Below, piece by piece: positions 7,046 through 13,584 of a DNA stretch of 16,529 nt. The stretch is from CAYYWV01 sp964475385 (GTDB lineage Bacteria > Pseudomonadota > Alphaproteobacteria > JAAXGF01). The stretch's first letter is position 1, and every line of letters begins with the position of its first letter. The notes beneath the pieces were generated by a model. The model ran no database searches. It saw nothing but the letters and a program-made list of their open reading frames with translations, and was not told the origin of the DNA. The DNA lies in the NCBI GenBank assembly GCA_964475385.1, contig CAYYWV010000059.1, forward strand, positions 1 to 16,529, read 5' to 3'. The position numbers and the translations under genes were made by a program.

Positions 7046-8353
7046 ATGGAAAGGGCCGACCAAGCCACAGCGGCCGCCGGCGGCGGCTCGCGGCGGCGAT
7101 GGGCAAGGCGGCGCGCGGCGTGGCGTCGCGTCAGCGCGGTTGCGCTGCTGTCGGCGGTGACGCTCGGCTTTTTTGCGAGCGACGACCGCTTCGTCGCCTC
7201 CGCGCCCCGGATCGCGCCCGATCTCGCGTTCACCGCGGGCCTTGCGGGATGGCCGCGCACCCCGGGCGCGGTCTTCTTCGAGCCCCGGACCGGCGTTGTG
7301 GCCATCACTCCAACCGCGCTCGGACGGGCGGGGGTGCTCATGCGCGAGATCGCTGCGCCCCAGCGGTTCCGGTATGTCCGCGTGGCGCTCGAGGCGCGCG
7401 TCGACGGCGTCGCGCCGGGGGCGGAAAGCTGGCAACGGGCGGGCGTGTCGCTCCGCGCCGTGCTGCCGGGGCCGCGGTTCGACCCTTACTGGCCGTCCGC
7501 CGTTCTCGCCCTCGACGGGACCACGCCGTGGCGCCGGTACGAGGCCGTGATCCCGGTCCACGCCAAGGCGGCGCGGCTCAGGCTGCTTCTTTACAACGCC
7601 GGGCTTTCGGGACGCCTTCTGTTGCGCGGCCTCGCGGTCGAGGCGGTGGCGGAGCGGCCGCTCGCGAAGGCGGCGCGCTGGGCTCTCGTGGGGCTCTGGA
7701 TCGCGATTGGGTTGTGGGCGGCCGCGCCTGCGCTTGCGCGCGCGTCCCGGCGGCCCGCCGGCCGCGCCATGATCGCCACCGGCGCGGCGATCCTCATCCT
7801 CGTGCTGACGCCCCAGCCCGAGCTCGCCAACGCGATCAAGGGGTTGAGCGGCGGCGCCGACCGGGCCATCGCCTGGGCGGCCGGGGAAATCCCGGCCGCG
7901 CCCACCGCCGCCTCCGAGACCGCACGCCCGAACGCAGCGCGGACCCAGGCCCCGCGCGGCTCAACCGCAGCTCCATCGGCGGCCGGCTCCTCGCCCGCGT
8001 CCGCGAGCGCCGGCAGGCCGGAGGGCGCCGCGCGCGGGTCAGGGCCGGTGACGGGCGGGGTGCGCGCGCTCGCCAACCTCCGCCTCGGCGGCCTCGGCCC
8101 GCAGGACATCGGCCATTTCCTGGCCTTCGCCGTCTTCGCGTTTCTCGCCTTCGCGGCCTTTCCCGAGATCGGCCGCGGGCCTCTTCTCGTCTATCTGCTG
8201 GTCGCTGCGGGGGCGAGCGAGGTGATCCAGAGCTTCCTCGTCACCCGGACCACCCAGGTCGCCGACGCCGCGTTGAACGCGGGCGGTCTTTTGCTCGGCG
8301 CGCTCGCCTTCGCGCTTTGGCGGCGGGCGCGGGCGACGGACCAACCGAGCTGA
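7046..8353 (+). CDS. VanZ-like membrane protein with a large N-terminal ectodomain
   Basis: The product is 435 aa. A basic N-terminus leads into helix 1 (about 29-44), then a predicted extracytoplasmic, beta-rich segment (about 45-205) that looks like a jelly-roll or carbohydrate-binding fold (inference). Helices follow at about 211-229 and 241-254, then a low-complexity Ala/Pro/Ser linker (about 280-340). The C-terminal three-helix VanZ-like domain (about 350-427) shows DIGHFLAF (D354, H357) and E392, Q395, R401, D407 and N411 in the family pattern E..Q.f...R..q..D...N..G. VanZ itself gives low-level teicoplanin resistance; most relatives are uncharacterised and many sit near surface-glycan genes. 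Start ATG 7046 has only a weak ribosome binding site. The gene lies against the direction of the translation cluster it interrupts and converges on infC with a 25-bp gap. Confidence 0.85.
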   Translation: MERADQATAAAGGGSRRRWARRRAAWRRVSAVALLSAVTLGFFASDDRFVASAPRIAPDLAFTAGLAGWPRTPGAVFFEPRTGVVAITPTALGRAGVLMREIAAPQRFRYVRVALEARVDGVAPGAESWQRAGVSLRAVLPGPRFDPYWPSAVLALDGTTPWRRYEAVIPVHAKAARLRLLLYNAGLSGRLLLRGLAVEAVAERPLAKAARWALVGLWIAIGLWAAAPALARASRRPAGRAMIATGAAILILVLTPQPELANAIKGLSGGADRAIAWAAGEIPAAPTAASETARPNAARTQAPRGSTAAPSAAGSSPASASAGRPEGAARGSGPVTGGVRALANLRLGGLGPQDIGHFLAFAVFAFLAFAAFPEIGRGPLLVYLLVAAGASEVIQSFLVTRTTQVADAALNAGGLLLGALAFALWRRARATDQPS

Positions 8354-8378
8354 GAACGGCGAAAAGCGCCCGGGCCGC

Positions 8379-8915
8379 CTACTTCGGCGACATCACCATC
8401 GTCATCTGGCGACCTTCGAGCCTGGGCGTCTGCTCGATCTTGACCTTGTCGCCGAGGTCTTCCTGCACCCGTTGAAGGACGCGGAGCCCGATCTCCTGGT
8501 GGACCATCTCGCGGCCGCGGAAGCGCAGCGTCACCTTGACCTTGTCGCCGTCGGCGAGAAACCGCTCGATGCTCCGCATCTTGACCGCGTAGTCGTGCTG
8601 GTCGATGCCGGGCCGCATCTTGATTTCCTTGATGTCGAAGGTCTTCTGACGCTTGCGCGCCTCGCTCGCCTTCTTCTGCGCTTCGTACTTGAACTTGCCG
8701 TAATCGAGGAGCTTGCAGACGGGCGGATCGGCGTTGGGCGAGACCTCGACGAGGTCGTACCCCGACTCTTCCGCCACGCGCAGCGCGTCGGCGATGGGCA
8801 CGATGCCAAGCTGACCGCCGTCGTGATCGATCAGGCGGACCCGCGGTGCATCGATTTCCTTATTGACCCGTGGCCCCTCGCGGACCGGCGGTACCGGCGT
8901 GTAGTGTCGCGCTAT
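8379..8915 (-). CDS. infC: Translation initiation factor IF-3, AUA start
   Basis: The product is 178 aa if started at ATA 8915; E. coli IF-3 has 180. From this start it reads (M)ARHYTPVPPVREGPRVNKE, then IDAPRVRLIDHDGGQLGI, VEVSPNADPPVCKLLDYGKF, RKRQKTFDIKEIKMRP and KVKVTLRFRGREM, ending EGRQMTMVMSPK. These are the N-domain, linker and C-domain of IF-3. No ATG or GTG exists upstream in frame; the first GTG (8801) would cut off about 38 residues of the N-domain. The ATA overlaps the thrS stop as ATAG and has AAGGAG eight bases upstream. IF-3 binds the 30S subunit and rejects non-canonical start codons, so a rare start lets it repress itself, as known for AUU in E. coli. No clear terminator follows. 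Confidence 0.96.
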   Translation of the reverse strand: MARHYTPVPPVREGPRVNKEIDAPRVRLIDHDGGQLGIVPIADALRVAEESGYDLVEVSPNADPPVCKLLDYGKFKYEAQKKASEARKRQKTFDIKEIKMRPGIDQHDYAVKMRSIERFLADGDKVKVTLRFRGREMVHQEIGLRVLQRVQEDLGDKVKIEQTPRLEGRQMTMVMSPK

Positions 8916-10903
8916 GCCTGCTGCTCCTTCAACCTTGGCGCGGCCGGAACCGGCCGAGTACCTGTCGTGTCCGCATTGCTCTCCACACGCCGTTCCAGGG
9001 GCGATTTCGCATCGTCGACAAGGATAGCCACGGCCTCATCGAGCGCAAGCGTTTCTTGCGCCTTCGAGCCCAATCGGCGAATCGAAACCGTACCCTCGGC
9101 GGCCTCGCGCTGGCCGATGGCGATGATCACCGGCGTCTTGCGCAGGCTGTGATGGCGGACCTTGTAGCTGATCTTGTCGTTGCTCGTATCGAGCTCGACC
9201 CGGAGCCCGGCCGCATCGAGACGGCGGGCGACCTCGGCGGCGTAGGCGTCGCCGTCGCGGGTGATGGTCGCGACCACCACCTGGATCGGCGCGAGCCAGA
9301 GCGGGAAGCGCCCCGCGTACTGCTCGATCAGAATCCCGATGAAGCGCTCGATCGAACCCAGGATCGCCCGGTGCAGCATGACCGGACGATGGCGCTGGCC
9401 GTCCTCGCCGATATAGGAGGCGTCGAGCCGCTCGGGCAGGACGAAATCGACCTGAAGCGTGCCGCACTGCCACTCGCGGCCGATCGCGTCGCGCAGCACG
9501 AACTCGAGCTTCGGCCCATAGAACGCGCCCTCGCCCGGGTTGAGCGTGTAGCTGAGCCCGGCGGCCTCGACCGCGTTCTTGAGCGCCGCCTCGGCCCGGT
9601 CCCAGACCGCGTCGTCGCCGGCGCGGACCGCGGGCCGGTCGGCGAACTTGATGGTCACGTCCTCGAAGCCGAAGTCGCGGTAGACGTCGAGCGCGAGGTC
9701 GCAAAAGGCGAGGCTCTCGGAGGTGATCTGGTCCTCGGTGCAGAAGATGTGCGCGTCGTCCTGGGTGAAGCCGCGCACCCGCATCAGCCCGTGCAACGCG
9801 CCCGAAGGCTCGTAGCGGTGGCAGGTGCCGAACTCGGCCATGCGCAAGGGCAGGTCGCGATAGCTCTTGAGCCCCTGGCGGAAGATCTGGACGTGGCAGG
9901 GGCAGTTCATCGGCTTGAGCGCGAGCGTCCGGTCGTCGGACTCGGCGGTGAACATGTGCTCGCGGAACTTCTCCCAGTGCCCCGAGGCCTCCCATAACGA
10001 ACGGTCGACGAGCTCGGGCGTGTTGACCTCGACGTAGCCCGCCGCGCGCAGGCGCTTGCGCATGTAGTCGGTGAGCAGGCGGTAGAGCGTCCAGCCGTTG
10101 GGGTGCCAGAACACCATGCCGATCGCCTCGTCTTGGAGATGGAACAGCTCCATCTCGCGGCCGATGCGGCGGTGGTCGCGCCTCTCGGCCTCTTCGAGGC
10201 GGTGGAGATAGGCGGCGAGCTGCTTGTCGTCGGCCCAGGCGGTGCCGTAGATGCGCTGAAGCATCTCGTTGCGGCTGTCGCCGCGCCAGTAGGCGCCGGC
10301 GAGCTTCATCAGCTTGAACGCGGTGCCGAGCTTGCCGGTCGACGGCAGATGCGGCCCCCGGCAGAGGTCGATGAAGCCGCCCTGGCGATAGAGCGTGATC
10401 GGCTCGCCCTCGGGGATGCCGGCGATGATCTCAGCCTTGTAGGTCTCGCCCTGCTTCTTGAAGAAGGCGATCGCCTCGTCACGGTCCCAGACCTCGCGCT
10501 CGATGGGCTCGTCGCGGGCGACGATCTCACGCATCCGCTCCTCGATGCGCGCCATGTCCTCGGGCGTGAACGGGGTCGGTCGCGCGAAGTCGTAGTAGAA
10601 GCCGTCGGCGATCGCCGGCCCGATGGTGACCTGGGTCTCGGGGTAGAGCTCCTTGACCGCCTCGGCCATGACATGGGCGGCGTCGTGACGCAAGAGCTCG
10701 AGCGCGTCCTCGTCCTTGCGGGTGACGATCTCGACCCGCGCGTCGCGGTCGATTTCGGTCGAAAGGTCGCGGAGCTCGCCGTCGATACGGACCGCGAGCG
10801 CCGCCTTGGCGAGCCCGGGGCCGATCGCAGCGGCGATCTCGGCGCCCGTCACCGGACGGTCGAACCGGCGCACGCTGCCGTCGGGAAGAGTAATCGCCAC
10901 CAT
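8912..10903 (-). CDS. thrS: Threonine-tRNA ligase
   Basis: The product is 663 aa from ATG 10903 (MVAITLPDGSVRRFDRPVTG). An N-terminal TGS domain (about 1-62) is followed by the editing domain with HDAAH (H73, H77) and CRGPH (C181, H185). The class II core has zinc ligands C334 (in MNCPCH), H385 and H511 (in HRAILGS), matching the ligand numbering I recall for the E. coli enzyme. The anticodon-binding domain fills the C-terminus, with a roughly 25-residue low-complexity tail after SPLERRV. It charges tRNA-Thr and removes mischarged Ser. The open frame continues upstream past the promoter, but that stretch is not ThrRS-like; an in-frame GTG at 10918 is an alternative start. The stop overlaps the infC start. 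A hairpin directly upstream of the ATG may control it. Confidence 0.98.
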   Translation of the reverse strand: MVAITLPDGSVRRFDRPVTGAEIAAAIGPGLAKAALAVRIDGELRDLSTEIDRDARVEIVTRKDEDALELLRHDAAHVMAEAVKELYPETQVTIGPAIADGFYYDFARPTPFTPEDMARIEERMREIVARDEPIEREVWDRDEAIAFFKKQGETYKAEIIAGIPEGEPITLYRQGGFIDLCRGPHLPSTGKLGTAFKLMKLAGAYWRGDSRNEMLQRIYGTAWADDKQLAAYLHRLEEAERRDHRRIGREMELFHLQDEAIGMVFWHPNGWTLYRLLTDYMRKRLRAAGYVEVNTPELVDRSLWEASGHWEKFREHMFTAESDDRTLALKPMNCPCHVQIFRQGLKSYRDLPLRMAEFGTCHRYEPSGALHGLMRVRGFTQDDAHIFCTEDQITSESLAFCDLALDVYRDFGFEDVTIKFADRPAVRAGDDAVWDRAEAALKNAVEAAGLSYTLNPGEGAFYGPKLEFVLRDAIGREWQCGTLQVDFVLPERLDASYIGEDGQRHRPVMLHRAILGSIERFIGILIEQYAGRFPLWLAPIQVVVATITRDGDAYAAEVARRLDAAGLRVELDTSNDKISYKVRHHSLRKTPVIIAIGQREAAEGTVSIRRLGSKAQETLALDEAVAILVDDAKSPLERRVESNADTTGTRPVPAAPRLKEQQA
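8924..8929 (-). promoter_or_regulatory. Ribosome binding site of infC, inside the end of thrS
   Basis: AAGGAG on the minus strand lies eight bases before ATA 8915 and inside the last codons of thrS. This near-perfect site at ideal spacing decides the AUA start over the downstream GTG at 8801. Confidence 0.8.
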
Positions 10904-10905
10904 CG

Positions 10906-10951
10906 GCGCGCTTTTCACCCCAATATCGTTAAAGAGTCGTGAAAGGCGCGC
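10906..10951 (-). promoter_or_regulatory. thrS leader hairpin abutting the start codon
   Basis: Minus strand GCGCGCCTTTCAC (10951-10939) can pair with GTGAAAAGCGCGC (10918-10906) at 12 of 13 positions (one C-A mismatch) across a 20-nt loop. The 3' arm ends two bases before ATG 10903, and the G-rich GGGG that could serve as Shine-Dalgarno sits at the loop-stem junction. From the predicted start near 10947, the first nucleotides of the mRNA would form the 5' arm. Confidence 0.45.
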
Positions 10952-10953
10952 GC

Positions 10954-10981
10954 AATGTAGGCCGTTTCCGCCCGCTGTCAA
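10954..10981 (-). promoter_or_regulatory. Promoter of thrS-infC
   Basis: Minus strand: perfect -35 TTGACA (10981-10976), a 16-bp spacer and -10 TACATT (10959-10954). The predicted start is near 10947, about 44 nt before the thrS ATG. The -35 lies within the left arm of the 13-bp inverted repeat shared with the divergent promoter. Confidence 0.75.
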
Positions 10982-11027
10982 GGCGAGGACGCGGCGCAGC
11001 GCCCCGCCCACGGGTCGCCTTGACAGC
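10974..11027. repeat. 13-bp inverted repeat carrying two divergent -35 boxes
   Basis: GCTGTCAAGGCGA (10974-10986) and TCGCCTTGACAGC (11015-11027) are exact reverse complements separated by 28 bp. Each arm contains a TTGACA facing outward, one toward thrS and one toward the SGNH gene. The spacer contains GGCGC-A-GCGCC. It may be a regulator site or simply duplicated promoter sequence. No T-run follows, so it is not an intrinsic terminator. Confidence 0.8.
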
Positions 11028-11049
11028 TTCGGCCCGGTCGGGCTTGTTA
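11020..11049 (+). promoter_or_regulatory. Promoter candidate for the SGNH / O-antigen ligase pair
   Basis: TTGACA (11020-11025), an 18-bp spacer and TTGTTA (11044-11049). The -35 is perfect and the -10 weak. The predicted start near 11056 gives a leader of about 60 nt. Confidence 0.5.
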
Positions 11050-11103
11050 GCGCCTCTGCCGGCCCGCGCGACGCGATCGCCCGGCCGCGCGTCCGATCTT
11101 TCC

Positions 11104-11108
11104 GAAGG
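11104..11108 (+). promoter_or_regulatory. Ribosome binding site that decides the TTG start
   Basis: GAAGG nine bases before TTG 11118. There is no in-frame ATG or GTG between the promoter and the first conserved-looking residues, so this site supports a TTG start. Confidence 0.6.
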
Positions 11109-11117
11109 TTCCCGCGA

Positions 11118-12302
11118 TTGGCCAGACGCCACAATCTCATTCTCTTGGGCGCGACCGTTGTCGTCGGGCTCGCGCTCGCCGAGGCGGGGCTGCGGCTCGC
11201 CGGGGTCTCGTATCCCGAGTTCCACCGCCTCGACGAGACCGTGGGCTGGTCGCCGCGCCCCGGCATGAAAGGGCTGTGGACGGTCGAGGGCCGGGCCGAG
11301 CTTTCGATCAACGCCGAGGGCTTCCGCGACGATCCCCACCCGCTCGCCAAGCCCGAAGGCGTCTTTCGGATCGCGGTGCTCGGCGATTCCTTCACCGAGG
11401 CCCGCGCCGTGCCCAAGGAAAAGACCTTCTGGTCGGTGATGAGCGAAAGGCTCGCCGCCTGCCCCGCCTTCGCGGGGCGCAAGATCGAGGTGATGAACTT
11501 CGGCGTCTCGGGCTACGGCACGGCGCAGGAGCTGATCACGCTCCGCCGCCACGCGCTCAAGTACCGGCCCGACCTCGTGCTGCTCGCGGTGTTCACGGGC
11601 AACGACATCTGGAACAACAGCCGCGCGCTCGACGGCCACCCCGACCGGCCTTATCTCGTGTTCCGCGATGACCGGCCGGTCCTCGACATGAGCTTTCGCG
11701 ACAGCGCGCGCTTCCGCTCCAAGCTCGCCTGGCAGGGCCTCAAGCACGGGCTGATCAACCGCCTGCGCATCCTTCAGCTCGCCAAGGAAGCCTACATCCG
11801 GGCCAAGCGGCTGCTCTCGACCAAGAGCGCGCGCGCCGCCGCCGCGCTCGACCGGCCGGGGCCGATGGACGCGATCTACAAGCCGCCCGAGACCGAGCCC
11901 TGGCGCGAGGCCTGGCGCGCCACCGAGGCGGCGCTCACCCTGATGGCGCGGGAGGTCCGCGCCCAAGGCGCGGCGTTCTGGATCGCGACCCTCGCCAACC
12001 CGATCCAGGACCACCCCGACGCCGCCTTGCGGGCGCGGTTTCGCAAGCGCCTCGGGGTCGAGAGCCTCGATTACGCGGACAAGCGCCTCGCCGCGCTTGC
12101 CCGCCGCCTCGGGGCGGGCGCGATCACGCTTGCGCCCATGATGCGCGCCTACGCCGAGCGTACGGGCGTCTTTCTCCACGGTTATTCGAACACCGCGCCC
12201 GGGATCGGGCACTGGAACGCCGCCGGCCACGCGCTCGCCGGACGGCTGATCGCCGATGCGCTGTGCAAAGCGCAAGCGGCGGGACGCAAGGGCGATGGCT
12301 GA
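11118..12302 (+). CDS. Membrane-anchored SGNH/GDSL hydrolase-like protein
   Basis: The product is 394 aa from TTG 11118 (MARRHNLILLGATVVVGLAL). An N-terminal helix (about 7-29) anchors a domain that probably faces the periplasm. SGNH blocks are visible: I, VLGDSFTEA with Ser91; II, NFGVSGYGT (127-135, Gly132); III, GNDIW (161-165, Asn162); V, GHWNAAGH (364-371, His365). The Asp expected two or three residues before the block V His is absent (PGIGH), so catalysis may use a dyad or another acid. Relatives act as acyl-esterases or acetyltransferase partners on glycans and lipids. The open frame extends back over thrS, but that part lies upstream of the promoter. The stop overlaps the next start by 8 bp, so it is coupled to the ligase-like gene; a role in modifying surface polysaccharide is inferred. 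Confidence 0.88.
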   Translation: MARRHNLILLGATVVVGLALAEAGLRLAGVSYPEFHRLDETVGWSPRPGMKGLWTVEGRAELSINAEGFRDDPHPLAKPEGVFRIAVLGDSFTEARAVPKEKTFWSVMSERLAACPAFAGRKIEVMNFGVSGYGTAQELITLRRHALKYRPDLVLLAVFTGNDIWNNSRALDGHPDRPYLVFRDDRPVLDMSFRDSARFRSKLAWQGLKHGLINRLRILQLAKEAYIRAKRLLSTKSARAAAALDRPGPMDAIYKPPETEPWREAWRATEAALTLMAREVRAQGAAFWIATLANPIQDHPDAALRARFRKRLGVESLDYADKRLAALARRLGAGAITLAPMMRAYAERTGVFLHGYSNTAPGIGHWNAAGHALAGRLIADALCKAQAAGRKGDG

Positions 12303-13584
12303 GCCCACGGCGCGCGAGGAGACGCGGGAAGCGCGGATCGCGGGCGCGGCGGTCGGCCTCGTCGCCGTCTTCTTTCCCGTTCTCGGCGCGTTCGCGCCCA
12401 AGGGACTCGCGCCCCTGTTTCTCGTCGGCGGCGCGGCGGCCCTGTTCGATCCCCGGGTTCGCGCCCGGCTGCGGGCGGGGATCGCCCGGCCGACGCGCGG
12501 GTGCGCGGCGGCGGTCGGGCTCGGGCTTCTCTGGCTCTTCGCCGCGTCGCTCTGGGCGCCCGCGCCGACCGAGGCCCTGCGGCTGTGGCTGAGCCTCGCG
12601 GTCATGGCCGCGCTCGGGACTGCCCTGCTCGCGGGCGCGCTTGTCCTCGCTCCTCGCGAGCGGGCGCGCGCAAGCCGGATCGTCGCCTGGGGCGGCGTCG
12701 CCTTCGCCGCCTTCTTCGCGGTCGAGCTCGCGACCGGGGGCGCGATCACCTTGTCCGCGGTCGCGGCCTGGAACCGCTTCACCCCCTGGGTCGCCGCCGC
12801 GCCCCAGCCGTGGAACCTTCTCGGCCAGGCGTCGAGCGTCTTCGTCCTCCTCGTCTGGCCCGCGGCCTTGGTTCTCGCCCGACGCAGCCGGTGGGCCACG
12901 GCGGCCTTCCTCGCCGCGAGCGCCGCGGCGCTCGCCGGGCAGACCATGCTCGCCTCTGCGGTCGCCTTCGCCGCGGGTCTCGCCGCGGCCGGCGTCGTGG
13001 GACGCTGGGGCCGTCGCGGGGCGGCGCTCGTCCTCGTCGGGCTCGGGCTCGTCAACCTCGCGCTGTTCGTCGCCGCGCCCGCGCTCGTCGCCCGCATCAC
13101 CGCAGGCGAACTTGCGCCGGACCTCGGCCCGAGCTGGATCGAGCGGCTCTATATCCTCGACTTCACGCTCGCGCGCATCGCCGAGCATCCGGCGATCGGC
13201 TGGGGGCTGGACACCGCGCGCGCTCTCGGCCGCGCGGCGACCGACCCTCTGTACGGACAGGCCGCGATTCCCCTTCACCCCCACAATCTCTGGGCCCAGC
13301 TCTGGCTCGAGACCGGCGCGGTCGGGCTCGCGCTCGGGGCCTGGCTCGCCTGGCGGGCGCTCGCCGCCGCGGCCTCCCTCTCCGCTTCGCCCGCGCGCGC
13401 CGCCGCGGCCGGGCTCGCCGTCGCCTATCTCGCGATCGGCAACGTGAGCTTCGGGGTCTGGCAGAACTGGTGGATCGGCGCCGGCGTCGCGGCCGCGGCG
13501 CTGATGGTCGCGGTCACGGGCGCGGAAACGGAAGCGCCGCGATCACCGTCTCGACGTCGAGATCGGCGAGATCGGGACGCCTGA
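12295..13584 (+). CDS. O-antigen ligase / polymerase-like membrane protein (WaaL/Wzy type)
   Basis: The product is 429 aa, Ala/Leu/Val-rich, with about ten to twelve membrane helices. A long extracytoplasmic loop before the last helices carries WIERLYILDF (R284) and IPLHPHNLWAQLWLETGAVGL (H328, H330, N331, E339), the HxHN...E.G signature of the O-antigen ligase family. Such proteins join or polymerise undecaprenyl-linked glycans at the periplasmic face. Ligase and polymerase cannot be told apart by sequence alone. The start at ATG 12295 overlaps the SGNH stop; an in-frame ATG at 12256 would lie deeper inside that gene. A hydrophilic Arg-rich tail (about 412-429) is encoded where the gene overlaps the convergent GT9 gene by 71 bp, so this tail may be poorly conserved. 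Confidence 0.88.
   Translation: MAEPTAREETREARIAGAAVGLVAVFFPVLGAFAPKGLAPLFLVGGAAALFDPRVRARLRAGIARPTRGCAAAVGLGLLWLFAASLWAPAPTEALRLWLSLAVMAALGTALLAGALVLAPRERARASRIVAWGGVAFAAFFAVELATGGAITLSAVAAWNRFTPWVAAAPQPWNLLGQASSVFVLLVWPAALVLARRSRWATAAFLAASAAALAGQTMLASAVAFAAGLAAAGVVGRWGRRGAALVLVGLGLVNLALFVAAPALVARITAGELAPDLGPSWIERLYILDFTLARIAEHPAIGWGLDTARALGRAATDPLYGQAAIPLHPHNLWAQLWLETGAVGLALGAWLAWRALAAAASLSASPARAAAAGLAVAYLAIGNVSFGVWQNWWIGAGVAAAALMVAVTGAETEAPRSPSRRRDRRDRDA

Noticed and set aside
8354..8378. GGCG-AAAAG-CGCC hairpin between infC and the VanZ-like gene as a terminator
   Set aside because: Four base pairs and no T-run of the needed length in either direction.
10716..11117. Upstream extension of the SGNH gene to ATG 10716
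   Set aside because: It would run antisense through the thrS 5' end and lie upstream of the promoter at 11020-11049. The hydrophobic anchor begins just after TTG 11118.
10904..11482. N-terminal extension of thrS to 11482
   Set aside because: It would cross the thrS promoter and the divergent gene, and the residues are not ThrRS-like; the TGS domain begins at 10903.
10929..13100. 723-codon minus-strand open frame opposite the SGNH and ligase genes
   Set aside because: Low-complexity Ala/Arg product, no motif; it is antisense to two genes with good family signatures.
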